Below the pieces are notes generated by a model. It was not told the origin of the DNA. It saw only the letters and a list, made by a program, of their open reading frames with translations, and did not search any database. A stretch of DNA of 64,000 bases from Nostoc calcicola FACHB-3891 (GTDB taxonomy: Bacteria; Cyanobacteriota; Cyanobacteriia; Cyanobacteriales; Nostocaceae): NCBI RefSeq assembly GCF_014697355.1, contig NZ_JACJRQ010000015.1:124001-188000 (forward strand), read 5' to 3'. The first letter of the stretch is position 1; the number at the start of each line of letters is the position of its first letter. Shown piece after piece: positions 35,455 through 44,158 of the stretch. The translations under genes were made by a program, and so were the position numbers.

Positions 35455-36177
35455 ATGATACAACCCGAAAGTCAAAAGAGTATCACCTATACACGTGTTA
35501 TTCACTTAAGTCATGTCATTGACTTGGACATTCCCCAATGGCCTGGCGATCCCCCAGTAGAATTTGAAACTGTGGCTGAATTGAATAACGATGGCTATTA
35601 CCTGCGACGTTTTTCCTTGGGAGAACATAGTGCCACCCATATCAACGCCCCTAATAGTTTTTCTAGTCATAGTATCGGAATTGACCAATACCCAGCCCAG
35701 TCTTTAGTTGTACCTGCGGTAGTCATAGATATCCGTGAAGCCGTCAAAGAGAATTTTGATTATGCCCTGGCGATCGCTGATATTCTAGCTTGGGAAGAAA
35801 TATACGGTGAAATTCCTAATAACTGCGTAGTTATACTGAATACTGGCTGGCAAAAGAAATGGTTTGATAAAAATGCATTCTTCAATCAGGATGCGGAAGG
35901 AGTTAGCCATTTTCCAGGATTTGGCAGTGATGCCACGCAATTTTTACTTGAGCAAAGGAAAATTACCGGAGTAGGAATTGATACTCATGGTGTAGACCCA
36001 GGACAGGATAACAGCTTTGCTACTAACCGCTTGGTGTTAGAACAACCGCGCATTGTGCTAGAAAATCTCACCAATTTGGATCAACTGCCACCTAAGGGTA
36101 GCACGCTAGCGATCGGAATTCTCAGATTACGTGGTGGTTCTGGTTGTCCTGTTGGAGTTTTGGCATTCGTGCCTTAA
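35455..36177 (+). CDS. Cyclase-family metal-dependent hydrolase
   Basis: 240 residues matching the cyclase/kynurenine-formamidase-like family: HLSHVIDLDIPQWPGDPP, then HSATHINAPNSF, then GVGIDTHGVDPG. The usual HxGTHxDxPxH metal motif is altered here (Ala for Gly, Asn for Asp, and no final His), so the metal site or substrate may differ from kynurenine formamidase. The gene is monocistronic, followed by STRR sequence. Confidence 0.8.
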   Translation: MIQPESQKSITYTRVIHLSHVIDLDIPQWPGDPPVEFETVAELNNDGYYLRRFSLGEHSATHINAPNSFSSHSIGIDQYPAQSLVVPAVVIDIREAVKENFDYALAIADILAWEEIYGEIPNNCVVILNTGWQKKWFDKNAFFNQDAEGVSHFPGFGSDATQFLLEQRKITGVGIDTHGVDPGQDNSFATNRLVLEQPRIVLENLTNLDQLPPKGSTLAIGILRLRGGSGCPVGVLAFVP

Positions 36178-36185
36178 GGGAAAGA

Positions 36186-36215
36186 ATTCAGAATTCAGGA
36201 GTCAGAATTCAGAAT
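36186..36215. repeat. TTCAGAA-type heptamer cluster
   Basis: GAATTCAGAATTCAGGAGTC and the following CAGAATTCAGAATT are degenerate STRR units after the cyclase gene. Nothing else was recognised in the 36178-36453 gap. Confidence 0.6.
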
Positions 36216-36453
36216 TGAAGTAATGAATATTGGTGTACAGCAGTTTTGATGTGTTGCGATCGCTATCTTATCTCTTCCTTTGCGCCTTTGCGCGGCAGTC
36301 GCTCATGGCAGAAACCCCCAAGATCGCGCTGCCTTGCCTTTGCGTGAGATAAAAACGTGAATTCTAAATTCTGATTCCTGACTTGACGATAACCTAGAAA
36401 GCAAGCAAACTTAGTACCAAATTCCACTGAATTATCAGTCGGAGGTCTTTGTG

Positions 36454-37953
36454 ATGATAACTCCGCTATCTTGCCGCAATTTCATAGATGGTCAATGGTT
36501 GACTGCTGTAGAGGAAGAAATTCTCGAAAGCCGCAACCCTGCTGACAAAACCGAACTTGTTGCCACATTTCCTCGTTCCCAAGCCAAGGATGTAGATACA
36601 GCGGTAGCCGCCGCCCGCAAAGCCTACCAGAGTTGGCGCAAAGTCCCAGCCCCAGCTAGGGCAGAATACATTTTTCGCGTCGGGGAAATATTACTCCAAC
36701 ACAAAGAAGAACTTGCCCAGTTAATCAGTCGAGAAATGGGTAAACCCCTGACAGAAGCCAGGGGAGATGTCCAAGAAGGTATTGACTGCGCCTTTTACAC
36801 TGCTGGCGAAGGGCGGCGACTTTTTGGGCAAACCACACCCTCGGAAATGCCGAATAAATTCGCCATGACGGTGCGAATGCCCATTGGTGTCTGCGCGTTG
36901 ATTACTCCTTGGAATTTTCCCGTAGCAATTCCTTGCTGGAAAGCTATGCCAGCATTAGTTTGTGGCAATACAGTCATCCTCAAACCTGCCGAAGATACAT
37001 CTGCGTGTGCAACTAAATTAATTGAAATTTTCCAACAGGCAGGTTTACCGCCAGGAGTAATTAACCTGGTGCATGGTGTGGGGGAAGAAGCGGGGAAAGC
37101 TTTAGTTGAACATCCCGATGTTGATTTGGTGTCCTTTACTGGTTCTTCCCAAACCGGGGCTTTTGTAGGCGCGACTTGCGGACGCACTCACAAGCGCGTC
37201 TGTCTGGAAATGGGCGGCAAAAATGCCCAAGTGGTAATGGAAGATGCCGATTTGGAACTAGCTTTAGATGGTGCAGTGTGGGGTGCTTTTGGCACAACCG
37301 GTCAACGCTGTACGGCTACAAGTCGCCTGATTTTACATCGTGACATCAAAGAAAAATTTACTGCTATGCTTTATGAGCGTGCTAGTAAGTTACGCTTGGG
37401 TGCTGGCTATGACCCCGATACAGATATCGGCCCGATAATCAATGAAAAGCAACTCCAACAGGTAAGCAAGTATTTAGATATTGCCCGTGAAGAAGGAGCA
37501 AAAGTTTTAATTGGTGGGGAAATTGCAGCTGTTGGCGAATTAAAAAATGGTTACTTCTTTCAACCGACTATTTTGGATAATGTGACTCCCAATATGCGCG
37601 TTGCCCGTGAAGAGATATTTGGTCCAGTGGTGGCATTGATTGAGGTGAGTTCTTTTGAAGAAGCGATCGCCATTCTCAATGATACCAATTATGGTCTTTC
37701 TTCTTCAGTTTACACCCGCGATATCAACCGGGCTTTTACTGCCATGCGGGACATCGAAGCAGGTATCACTTATATTAATGGCCCAACCATTGGTGCAGAA
37801 GTACACTTGCCTTTTGGTGGTGTCAAACAAACCGGTAACGGACACCGGGAAGCTGGCACTACTGCTTTAGATGTGTTTACAGAATGGAAAAGCGTTTATG
37901 TTGACTTTTCGGGAAGTTTGCAACGCGCCCAAATAGATAACCGAAATTCGTAA
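36454..37953 (+). CDS. NAD(P)-dependent aldehyde dehydrogenase
   Basis: 500 residues of the ALDH superfamily. The cofactor loop is TPWNFPVAIPCWK; the catalytic Glu lies in LEMGGKNAQ (about 251) and the catalytic Cys in GQRCTATSR (about 285). The C-terminus HLPFGGVKQTGNGHREAG is typical of semialdehyde-dehydrogenase subgroups. A strong GGAGGT lies 8 bases before ATG 36454, with GTG 36451 adjacent. It precedes a class III aminotransferase and an HglS homologue, so a 2-aminoadipate-semialdehyde substrate is attractive. Succinate semialdehyde (GABA shunt) is the main alternative. Confidence 0.9.
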   Translation: MITPLSCRNFIDGQWLTAVEEEILESRNPADKTELVATFPRSQAKDVDTAVAAARKAYQSWRKVPAPARAEYIFRVGEILLQHKEELAQLISREMGKPLTEARGDVQEGIDCAFYTAGEGRRLFGQTTPSEMPNKFAMTVRMPIGVCALITPWNFPVAIPCWKAMPALVCGNTVILKPAEDTSACATKLIEIFQQAGLPPGVINLVHGVGEEAGKALVEHPDVDLVSFTGSSQTGAFVGATCGRTHKRVCLEMGGKNAQVVMEDADLELALDGAVWGAFGTTGQRCTATSRLILHRDIKEKFTAMLYERASKLRLGAGYDPDTDIGPIINEKQLQQVSKYLDIAREEGAKVLIGGEIAAVGELKNGYFFQPTILDNVTPNMRVAREEIFGPVVALIEVSSFEEAIAILNDTNYGLSSSVYTRDINRAFTAMRDIEAGITYINGPTIGAEVHLPFGGVKQTGNGHREAGTTALDVFTEWKSVYVDFSGSLQRAQIDNRNS

Positions 37954-38069
37954 TTTGTCATTTGTCATTCGTAATTAGGGGACAGAGCAATTGAATTGGT
38001 TTGTTGTTTTATAGCAGTTTCCATTCAGATGCAGTACAACATTATATCGCCAGGTGTAAGGGCACGTAA

Positions 38070-38090
38070 GGGCACGGCAGTGCCGTGCCC
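38070..38090. repeat. Palindromic repeat GGGCACGGCA/TGCCGTGCCC
   Basis: 10-bp perfect arms around one base, flanked by CCTAC. It belongs to the same palindrome family as 20617-20637 and 42434-42461. Confidence 0.7.
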
Positions 38091-38218
38091 CTACAGGTGT
38101 ACCTCAGCTTGTCGGGAAACGCCGCTATAAGCTACCCCATTAATGGGTGGAGTAACGATTACAAATTGCTGTAATTAGTTGGATTTCGCAGTTGAATCAG
38201 CAGTAATTCTAAAAAACT

Positions 38219-39532
38219 ATGTTAAGTATTCCTGTTAATCTAAATTTACCTCGGACACCGCGCCTAATAACTTCTTTACCTGGGGTTCGCGCTCAAGCAA
38301 TTATACAACGCGATCGCGCTGTTACTTCTCCTTCTTACACCCGCGATTACCCCTTAGTTGTGGCTCGGGGTGAAGGCTGTATGGTGGAAGATGTAGACGG
38401 CAATGTGTTTCTAGATATGACCGCAGGTATCGCTGTCACCGCCACCGGACACGCCCACCCGGAAGTCGTCAAGGCAATTCAAGAACAGTCGGCGCGTTTG
38501 CTGCACATGTCGGGGACGGATTTTTATTATGAACCGATGGTAGAATTAGCAGAAAAATTGGCTGTTCGTGCCCCCTTTCCCCAGCCACAAAATAACGCTG
38601 GATTTCCCGCCAAAGTGTTTTTTACCAATTCCGGGGCAGAGTCTAACGAAGGAGCGATTAAACTAGCTCGATATTACACCAAGCGATCGCTAATCGTCGC
38701 ATTCTTAGGCGCATTCCACGGACGCACCTATGGCGCAATGTCTCTCACTGGTTCTAAAGCCGTGCAACGATCCAATTTTGGGCCTTTAGTTCCAGGGGTA
38801 ACTCATATTCCCTACGGTACTCACGCTAGCTTAGATTACTTAGAAAAGCAGCTATTTGGCACAATTTTACCACCGCAAGAAGTAGCGGCGATCGTTGTTG
38901 AACCGATTCAAGGAGAAGGTGGATATATCGTACCAGAGGATGGTTTTTTAAAACGAATTCGGGAAATTTGCGATCGCCACGGTATCTTAATGGTAGTGGA
39001 TGAAGTGCAAGCGGGGATGGGGCGGACAGGTCGCTTATTTGCGATCGAGCATTGGGAAGTGATGCCTGATATTATTACTACCGCCAAAGGTATCGCCAGC
39101 GGCCTACCCTTAGGAGCGATACTTGCTAGACCAGAATTAATGACTTGGCCTCCTGGTTCTCACGCTACCACATTCGGCGGTAATCCCGTAGCTTGTGCCG
39201 CTGGTATTGCCACCCTGAAACTACTCGAAAGTGGTTTAATGACCAACGCGACCGAGATGGGAGAATTATTACAAACTGGACTTACCCATTTACACCAAAG
39301 ATTTTCCAGAGTATCGCCGCCACGAGGTAAAGGTTTAATGGTTGCCGTGGACTTATTGGATGAAGCAGGTAATTTTGATTATAAATTGCGCGATCGCATT
39401 ATCCAAGAATCCTTCCTACGAGGTTTATTATTACTAGGTTGTGGTAAAGCCGCAATTCGTTTTTGTCCGCCTCTAATTATCGACAGCGAACAAATTCAAA
39501 TCGCCCTTCAAATTCTCTCAGACATATTGTAA
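38219..39532 (+). CDS. Class III PLP-dependent aminotransferase
   Basis: 437 residues of the acetylornithine/4-aminobutyrate/lysine aminotransferase family. The PLP-phosphate region reads FTNSGAESNEGAIKLAR, the pyridine-N aspartate lies in VVDEVQAGMGRTGR, and the Schiff-base lysine in TTAKGIASG is near residue 290. Family members move a terminal amino group from GABA, ornithine, lysine or related compounds to 2-oxoglutarate. The downstream gene is HglS, so lysine or 2-aminoadipate is a plausible donor. Spacing to the ALDH gene is 265 bp, including a palindromic repeat. Confidence 0.92.
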   Translation: MLSIPVNLNLPRTPRLITSLPGVRAQAIIQRDRAVTSPSYTRDYPLVVARGEGCMVEDVDGNVFLDMTAGIAVTATGHAHPEVVKAIQEQSARLLHMSGTDFYYEPMVELAEKLAVRAPFPQPQNNAGFPAKVFFTNSGAESNEGAIKLARYYTKRSLIVAFLGAFHGRTYGAMSLTGSKAVQRSNFGPLVPGVTHIPYGTHASLDYLEKQLFGTILPPQEVAAIVVEPIQGEGGYIVPEDGFLKRIREICDRHGILMVVDEVQAGMGRTGRLFAIEHWEVMPDIITTAKGIASGLPLGAILARPELMTWPPGSHATTFGGNPVACAAGIATLKLLESGLMTNATEMGELLQTGLTHLHQRFSRVSPPRGKGLMVAVDLLDEAGNFDYKLRDRIIQESFLRGLLLLGCGKAAIRFCPPLIIDSEQIQIALQILSDIL

Positions 39533-39594
39533 TCCCACCCAAAAACTCTCCGCGCCTCTGCGACTCTGCGTGATAAAAATCATCCCATCAACTT

Positions 39595-40518
39595 ATGAAA
39601 CCCCAAATACCCCTTCATCTGTGGAAATTACTCTGGCAAGAATACAGCGCCAGAGTAAATCATGCCCGTACCTACCAGCAAATGATTACTACTGCCGGTG
39701 GAAACGTCGCCAACGACCACATCGCCTTTCGGTCTTTACGTCTATTTGTAGATAGCCCACAAGGTCAAATTAACCTGGGCATTGGCTACCTCGAACAAAT
39801 TGTACAAGCTTTAGGTTACGTGGCAGCTGGAGAGTATACTTTTGCTCAAACTCATCTGTATGCCCGCCATTATCATCATCCTCAGCAAGAGGAATTGAAC
39901 TTACCCAAACTGTTTATCAGCGAGTTGATTGTTGATGAATTACCTAGCAATATTGGTCAAATAATCTCTCAAACAGTATCTTCAATTCAATACGAACTCG
40001 CCTCACCTGTTAATTCTCTTCTAGAAAAAGAAGAAAACATTGAAACCATCGCCAAACAACTCCAAAAAATATTTACCCGTCCTTGGCTACCTCCCCTGCG
40101 TTCTGTTGTGGAAGAAGTAAATCAGGTCACTCAGTATGGAGCTTGGGTATTGCTGCACGGATATGCTGTCAACCATTTCACAGGCTATGTTAACGGCCAG
40201 AACACCACAGAATATCCAGATATAGATACTACCGCCAGTAGTTTGGCTAACTTAGGTGTACCAATGAAAGCAGAAATAGAGGGAAATGTTGCTTGTGGTT
40301 TGCGGCAAACGGCGACTCAGGCAGTAACAGAAATGGTAACAGTGTTAGATGATAACAGTGGCGGAGAAATTCAGATTCCTTGGACTTACGCCTACTATGA
40401 AATTGCCCAGCGCTATCCAGTGGAAGTCGAACCTGGAAAGCAGGTACTTTTTGATGCTTTTTTAGGGAATAATGCTCAGCAATTGTTTGAAATGACTCGT
40501 TTAGGGACTTCCAATTAA
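39595..40518 (+). CDS. hglS: DUF1338 / HglS-type 2-oxoadipate dioxygenase/decarboxylase
   Basis: 307 residues matching DUF1338 (YdcJ/HglS). NDHIAFRSL carries the first metal His, LHGYAVNHFT carries the second, and the Glu in YAYYEIAQR is the likely third ligand. Characterised HglS proteins turn 2-oxoadipate into D-2-hydroxyglutarate and CO2, using non-haem iron, in lysine catabolism. This form is shorter than the proteobacterial proteins. The ATG is 62 bp after the aminotransferase stop, so co-transcription is likely. The last codons and stop (LGTSN then TAA) lie in a GGGACTTCC MITE, so the native C-terminus has been replaced. Confidence 0.85.
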   Translation: MKPQIPLHLWKLLWQEYSARVNHARTYQQMITTAGGNVANDHIAFRSLRLFVDSPQGQINLGIGYLEQIVQALGYVAAGEYTFAQTHLYARHYHHPQQEELNLPKLFISELIVDELPSNIGQIISQTVSSIQYELASPVNSLLEKEENIETIAKQLQKIFTRPWLPPLRSVVEEVNQVTQYGAWVLLHGYAVNHFTGYVNGQNTTEYPDIDTTASSLANLGVPMKAEIEGNVACGLRQTATQAVTEMVTVLDDNSGGEIQIPWTYAYYEIAQRYPVEVEPGKQVLFDAFLGNNAQQLFEMTRLGTSN

Positions 40519-40561
40519 AAAAAACATCCCACCGTAGGGGCGCACAGCTGTGTGCCCCTAC
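40503..40561. repeat. Truncated GGGACTTCC MITE with palindrome at end of hglS
   Basis: GGGACTTCCAATTAAAAAAA and CATCCCACC match the 22074 element. The palindrome GTAGGGGCGCACAG/CTGTGTGCCCCTAC (40534-40561) has one G-T style mismatch. It overlaps the last codons and stop of the DUF1338 gene. The right terminal repeat is missing. Confidence 0.65.
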
Positions 40562-40603
40562 TTTAGTTGCTAGGCAGTCTGTTTTTCAATTTAAATTTGC
40601 TTA

Positions 40604-41485
40604 CTAACGGCGTCTACCCGTACCAAATGAACGACTGCCTGAAGAACGTCTGCCAGTACCAAAACCACTACCAGAATTGCGTTTGGTAGTACTAGAGTTA
40701 CCAGAGGGTCGCAAATTACTACCACCAAAACCAGAACCAGAGGGACGGCTGTTACCTGTAGTAGCACGTGGTGTATTTCGTACATTTGAACCGCTGGGAT
40801 ACGATCTTCTAATCGTCCCTGTACTGCGGAAAGCAGTGCGATTTCTCACTGCTGCGGGTGGTTCATTATAGCGAGTTCGATAGCTTTGAACTGCTTGGTC
40901 ATAGCTGTTGCCGTATCCACCGTAGCCATTCAGCACTCCTCCTGATTGATAAACAGGGGGTACATAATACTGGGGTCTAAACAATAAACTACCAATGGCT
41001 TGACCTGCCAAGCTACCAGCCACAGACCCAGCAAACGGTGCCCAGAAGCTATTTTCTTGACGGACTACAACCGTTTCTTGTTTTCCGGTTTGGGGATTAG
41101 TTTTGTTCTCGGTGACGTTGTGGACGTAGGCAATTTTAAAATCTTCTGTGAGATACAAACTTGGCTGTCCATTTTCTACCTTCAGATAAGTTTTTTTACC
41201 CTGCTTAATTTCGTCATCAGTTAGCCGTGCCATTTGCAAATTTTCAGTTGCAAAGGTTGGGGGTGTGTTATTTAGTAAAAACAAGCTGTACTGCCCAGTT
41301 GCATCATCGTAAGTAACTTGTTGAATTTGATACTGACCATCACTTAATTTAGTGGTAGTCGAGGTTTGGCTAACGTTCTTAGCTGGAGGATTAGCTTGTT
41401 CTCCCCCTCCACAAGCTACAGTTGTCAAACACAAACTCAGTGTTAAAACAACGACTGTAAATTTACGTAGTATGGTCATGATCAT
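40604..41485 (-). CDS. Lipoprotein with Ser/Gly/Arg-rich tail
   Basis: 293 residues. The signal peptide ends in a lipobox, TTVACGGG (Cys about 25), so the protein is probably lipid-anchored. Residues 45-165 form a beta-rich domain (LSDGQYQIQQVTYDDATGQY..). A Gly/Ala-rich hydrophobic segment follows (APFAGSVAGSLAGQAIGSLLF, about 170-190). The last 90 residues are Ser/Gly/Arg/Asn low complexity (GSGFGTGRRSSGSRS). It resembles cyanobacterial hypothetical lipoproteins; function unknown. Confidence 0.8.
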   Translation of the reverse strand: MIMTILRKFTVVVLTLSLCLTTVACGGGEQANPPAKNVSQTSTTTKLSDGQYQIQQVTYDDATGQYSLFLLNNTPPTFATENLQMARLTDDEIKQGKKTYLKVENGQPSLYLTEDFKIAYVHNVTENKTNPQTGKQETVVVRQENSFWAPFAGSVAGSLAGQAIGSLLFRPQYYVPPVYQSGGVLNGYGGYGNSYDQAVQSYRTRYNEPPAAVRNRTAFRSTGTIRRSYPSGSNVRNTPRATTGNSRPSGSGFGGSNLRPSGNSSTTKRNSGSGFGTGRRSSGSRSFGTGRRR

Positions 41486-41567
41486 TGCATTATCGTCCTA
41501 TCTTCCGAGCTTAACAATTTCTTGATGTGAGCAGTAAGTACGGACTACCCAACATAGAGGAGAATTC

Positions 41568-41638
41568 AGAATTCAGAATGGGCTGCGCCCCGCTGCGCTA
41601 ACAGAATTCAGAATGGGCTTTGCCCCGCTGCGCTAACA
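41568..41638. repeat. Direct repeat, about 34 bp x2
   Basis: CAGAATTCAGAATGGGCT followed by GCCCCGCTGCGCTAA occurs twice in a row with two mismatches (TGC versus TTT around the junction). It combines STRR heptamers with a GC-rich block, in the gap upstream of the lipoprotein gene. Confidence 0.7.
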
Positions 41639-41717
41639 GGATTGGGAAGTAAAACAGGCTTTATCCCAGGCTTTGAGACTGACGTTGTGTACTTCACTTT
41701 CCTTGAAATCTGCTGTA

Positions 41718-42311
41718 TTACAAAGGAACCAATTCAGGATAATATTCCAGCAGTTGATCGCTGGTTAGTTCATCGCCTAACTGCGCTGGTGAAAAATGTA
41801 CTTGGACTGCCCGCAGTTTATGACTGTAATGCAAATTGATCAAGGCTTTCAATGCTTCCTTGATTGCCTGAGCGCTAGAAAGATCGGTTTCCAAATCTGG
41901 CACTTCTCCTTCATAAGCTACTGTAATCATCACAATGACGTTGCGAGTTACAGGTACAGATAAAGGTTCATCAAACCCAGAGGCAGAACTGTAATCTGGT
42001 TCACTGAGATATCTTTGGGCGGAGTCAGTAAATAATTCATTGACATAATCCCCTGCTTCGCCTTCATTCCAAAATACATCTCCTTCATTGGCAACCGAAA
42101 GCCAGTAATCATCGTATTGCAAGAGGGTTTGGGAGAGTTCTACCAATGCTTCGCCCAAAACTTCTAAGTCGCCATCGGCATCGATCGCATCCCTACCAGC
42201 ACTATTTAATACTCCCAAAATTGGTGCTACCTCACCTCCCCCTAAGTGCAGAAATAGGCGAAAGACCACATAGCGAGTCCGACCAATCATTTTATTAAAT
42301 GAGTCGCGCAT
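41718..42311 (-). CDS. DUF1517-like cyanobacterial protein
   Basis: 197 soluble residues. MRDSFNKMIGRTRYVVFRLF at the start, NEGDVFWNEGEAGDYVNELF in the middle and VQVHFSPAQLGDELTSDQLL at the end match a conserved cyanobacterial family I associate with DUF1517. The protein is acidic and has no signal peptide in this copy. Function unknown. Upstream is an eight-unit CATTAGT heptamer array that must contain or border its promoter. Confidence 0.7.
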   Translation of the reverse strand: MRDSFNKMIGRTRYVVFRLFLHLGGGEVAPILGVLNSAGRDAIDADGDLEVLGEALVELSQTLLQYDDYWLSVANEGDVFWNEGEAGDYVNELFTDSAQRYLSEPDYSSASGFDEPLSVPVTRNVIVMITVAYEGEVPDLETDLSSAQAIKEALKALINLHYSHKLRAVQVHFSPAQLGDELTSDQLLEYYPELVPL

Positions 42312-42330
42312 TTTTCCTCCAAAATTTTTT

Positions 42331-42386
42331 CATTAGTCATTAGTCATTAGTCATTAGTCATTAGTCATTGGTCATTGGTCATTTGT
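42331..42386. repeat. Heptamer array CATTAGT x5, CATTGGT x2, CATTTGT
   Basis: Eight head-to-tail heptamers that differ only at one or two positions, 20 bp upstream of the DUF1517-like start codon. Confidence 0.9.
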
Positions 42387-42433
42387 TAAATAACTAATAT
42401 TTACAGCGTATTTCAGGTAAATGAGTTACACCG

Positions 42434-42461
42434 GTAGGGGCGCACAGCTGTGCGCCCCTAC
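42434..42461. repeat. 28-bp perfect palindrome GTAGGGGCGCACAG/CTGTGCGCCCCTAC
   Basis: Fully symmetrical and without a loop, in the gap between the pentapeptide-repeat gene and the DUF1517-like gene. It is flanked by ACAGCG and TACCTCA sequences resembling those around the 38070 palindrome. Confidence 0.8.
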
Positions 42462-42528
42462 GATTATCTGTACCTCACCAACTTGCAATCTACTGTAATT
42501 CCAATGCCCAATGCCCTATGCCCTATGC

Positions 42529-44103
42529 TCAATGACTAATATAGTGAAATCCTTTAACAAAATCTATAACCATATTTAAAGAAGGTAATATATATTTTGT
42601 TGATTCACTAGATTTATCATCATAAACTGAAGCATTGAGAGAAGACCGATTAATAAATCTTTTACCAAAGTTGGGATTGTCATGCACAATTAAAGTCTGG
42701 GCGCTAGAATTTGTTAAAATTATTTGGGTTGGAGCTTTACAAAAATTTAACTTGGCAGCTACTTCTAGATTTTTTTTCATTTCTTTGATTGTTGTAGCTT
42801 TATTGATAGCTTGCTCTAAAAACATATTTAATTGTTTTACCATATTTTGTGATTTGAAATATTTTAAATCTGGGTTGGCAACAATTTCAGTATTAATCAT
42901 TTCCAGCATCTGGGAAATATTTTTTTGGGTAGATGACGCATCTAGAAAGGGAAGGATTGCAACATAAGCGGTGGGAAATAATGCTTCGTCGCTATCTACA
43001 CGGAAGGTGAAAATAGTGCGGCGGCGACCACTTTCTATGCTTGGGGGTTGTTTTAGTCCCCGGTATTCTTGAGCAATTTGATAGTAGGCACCAGCAAGGG
43101 CAAAGTTAGGTTCGTGTTCTAAGGCTGCATCAACAATAATACGAATTGTTGGGGGTGTTTCGTTAAAAAAATCTCGTGAATCTTCAGAATCGAATTTTTG
43201 GATAATTGAGCGATCGCCTGTGGGGCTAAGATCGACCCATTCACAAGTCATACCTTCGGTTTTTAAACCAAATCTGGAGGTGGCGTAAAGTTTTGCACCG
43301 GTTAAAGTTGCTCCGGTTAAATCAGCACCAATCCATTCCGCCCTCATTAATTTTGCCTGGGTTAAATTCGCATGTACTAAACTCGTATTCGTTAAATTGG
43401 CATTACTTAAATCTGCACCACTTAAATTTGCGCCGCTCAATTTTGCCCCGCTCAAATCTGCCCACCGGAGATTCGCCCCGCTCAAATCTGCCCACCGGAG
43501 ATTCGCCCCGCTCAAATCTGCACCGCTGAGGTTAGCATGGCTGAGGTTGGACTGTCTGACTTCAGCATCTCGCAAATTCGCGCCGGTGATGTCACAACGA
43601 CTCAGATCGGTGGCGTTTAAGTTAGCCATTTCTAAGTTCGCTCCTGTGAGAGTTGCGCCTCTCAACACAGCCTCACTCAAGTTAGCCTGACGAAGATTCG
43701 CTTGGCGCAGAGTCCCCTCTCGCAAATCGGCACTGGTGAGGTTTGCCTCCGATAGATCGGCACGACTGAGATCGGCGCGAATTAACTCGGCGCGGATGAG
43801 GGAAGCTCCCCTAAGTTGAGCGCGACTGAGATCGGCCCGAATCAAATTAGCTACGTTGAGACTGGCGTTGTTCAGGATGGCGCTGCATAGATTTACACCA
43901 CTCAATCTTGCTACATTCAACTTGGCATTGCTCAAGTTAGCTTCATTCAGATTGGCACCACTCAAGTTAACTACACTTAAATTAGCATCGCTCAGATTTA
44001 CGCCACTGAGCTTAGCCCCGCTCAGATTAGCTTCAGACAGCTCAATACCACTAAAGTTTAAGACTCCTACCGCGTATTGTTCCAGCAATTCCTCTACAGT
44101 CAT
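42529..44103 (-). CDS. Pentapeptide-repeat protein with C-terminal domain
   Basis: 524 residues. About residues 15-275 are pentapeptide repeats (A[DN]LSx, over 45 units), predicted to form a right-handed quadrilateral beta helix. A 30-bp duplication at 43445-43504 gives two identical ten-residue steps (NLRWADLSGA). The C-terminal 250 residues (SIIQKFDSEDSRDFFNETPP, later YYQIAQEYRGLKQPPSIE) form a separate alpha/beta region I do not recognise. Pentapeptide proteins range from gyrase mimics to scaffolds; this one has no signal. It is transcribed divergently from tyrA, 55 bp away. Confidence 0.85.
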   Translation of the reverse strand: MTVEELLEQYAVGVLNFSGIELSEANLSGAKLSGVNLSDANLSVVNLSGANLNEANLSNAKLNVARLSGVNLCSAILNNASLNVANLIRADLSRAQLRGASLIRAELIRADLSRADLSEANLTSADLREGTLRQANLRQANLSEAVLRGATLTGANLEMANLNATDLSRCDITGANLRDAEVRQSNLSHANLSGADLSGANLRWADLSGANLRWADLSGAKLSGANLSGADLSNANLTNTSLVHANLTQAKLMRAEWIGADLTGATLTGAKLYATSRFGLKTEGMTCEWVDLSPTGDRSIIQKFDSEDSRDFFNETPPTIRIIVDAALEHEPNFALAGAYYQIAQEYRGLKQPPSIESGRRRTIFTFRVDSDEALFPTAYVAILPFLDASSTQKNISQMLEMINTEIVANPDLKYFKSQNMVKQLNMFLEQAINKATTIKEMKKNLEVAAKLNFCKAPTQIILTNSSAQTLIVHDNPNFGKRFINRSSLNASVYDDKSSESTKYILPSLNMVIDFVKGFHYISH

Positions 44104-44158
44104 CGATGCTACCTCTGGGATGCCAACTTTATATAGTTGTAAAGTCGTAAAAAATGAA

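Noticed and set aside
43856..44158. N-terminal extension of tyrA by about 100 codons
   Set aside because: This part is the antisense of the pentapeptide repeats, which stay open because of their regular codon pattern; the TyrA family starts at MNIGILGLG.
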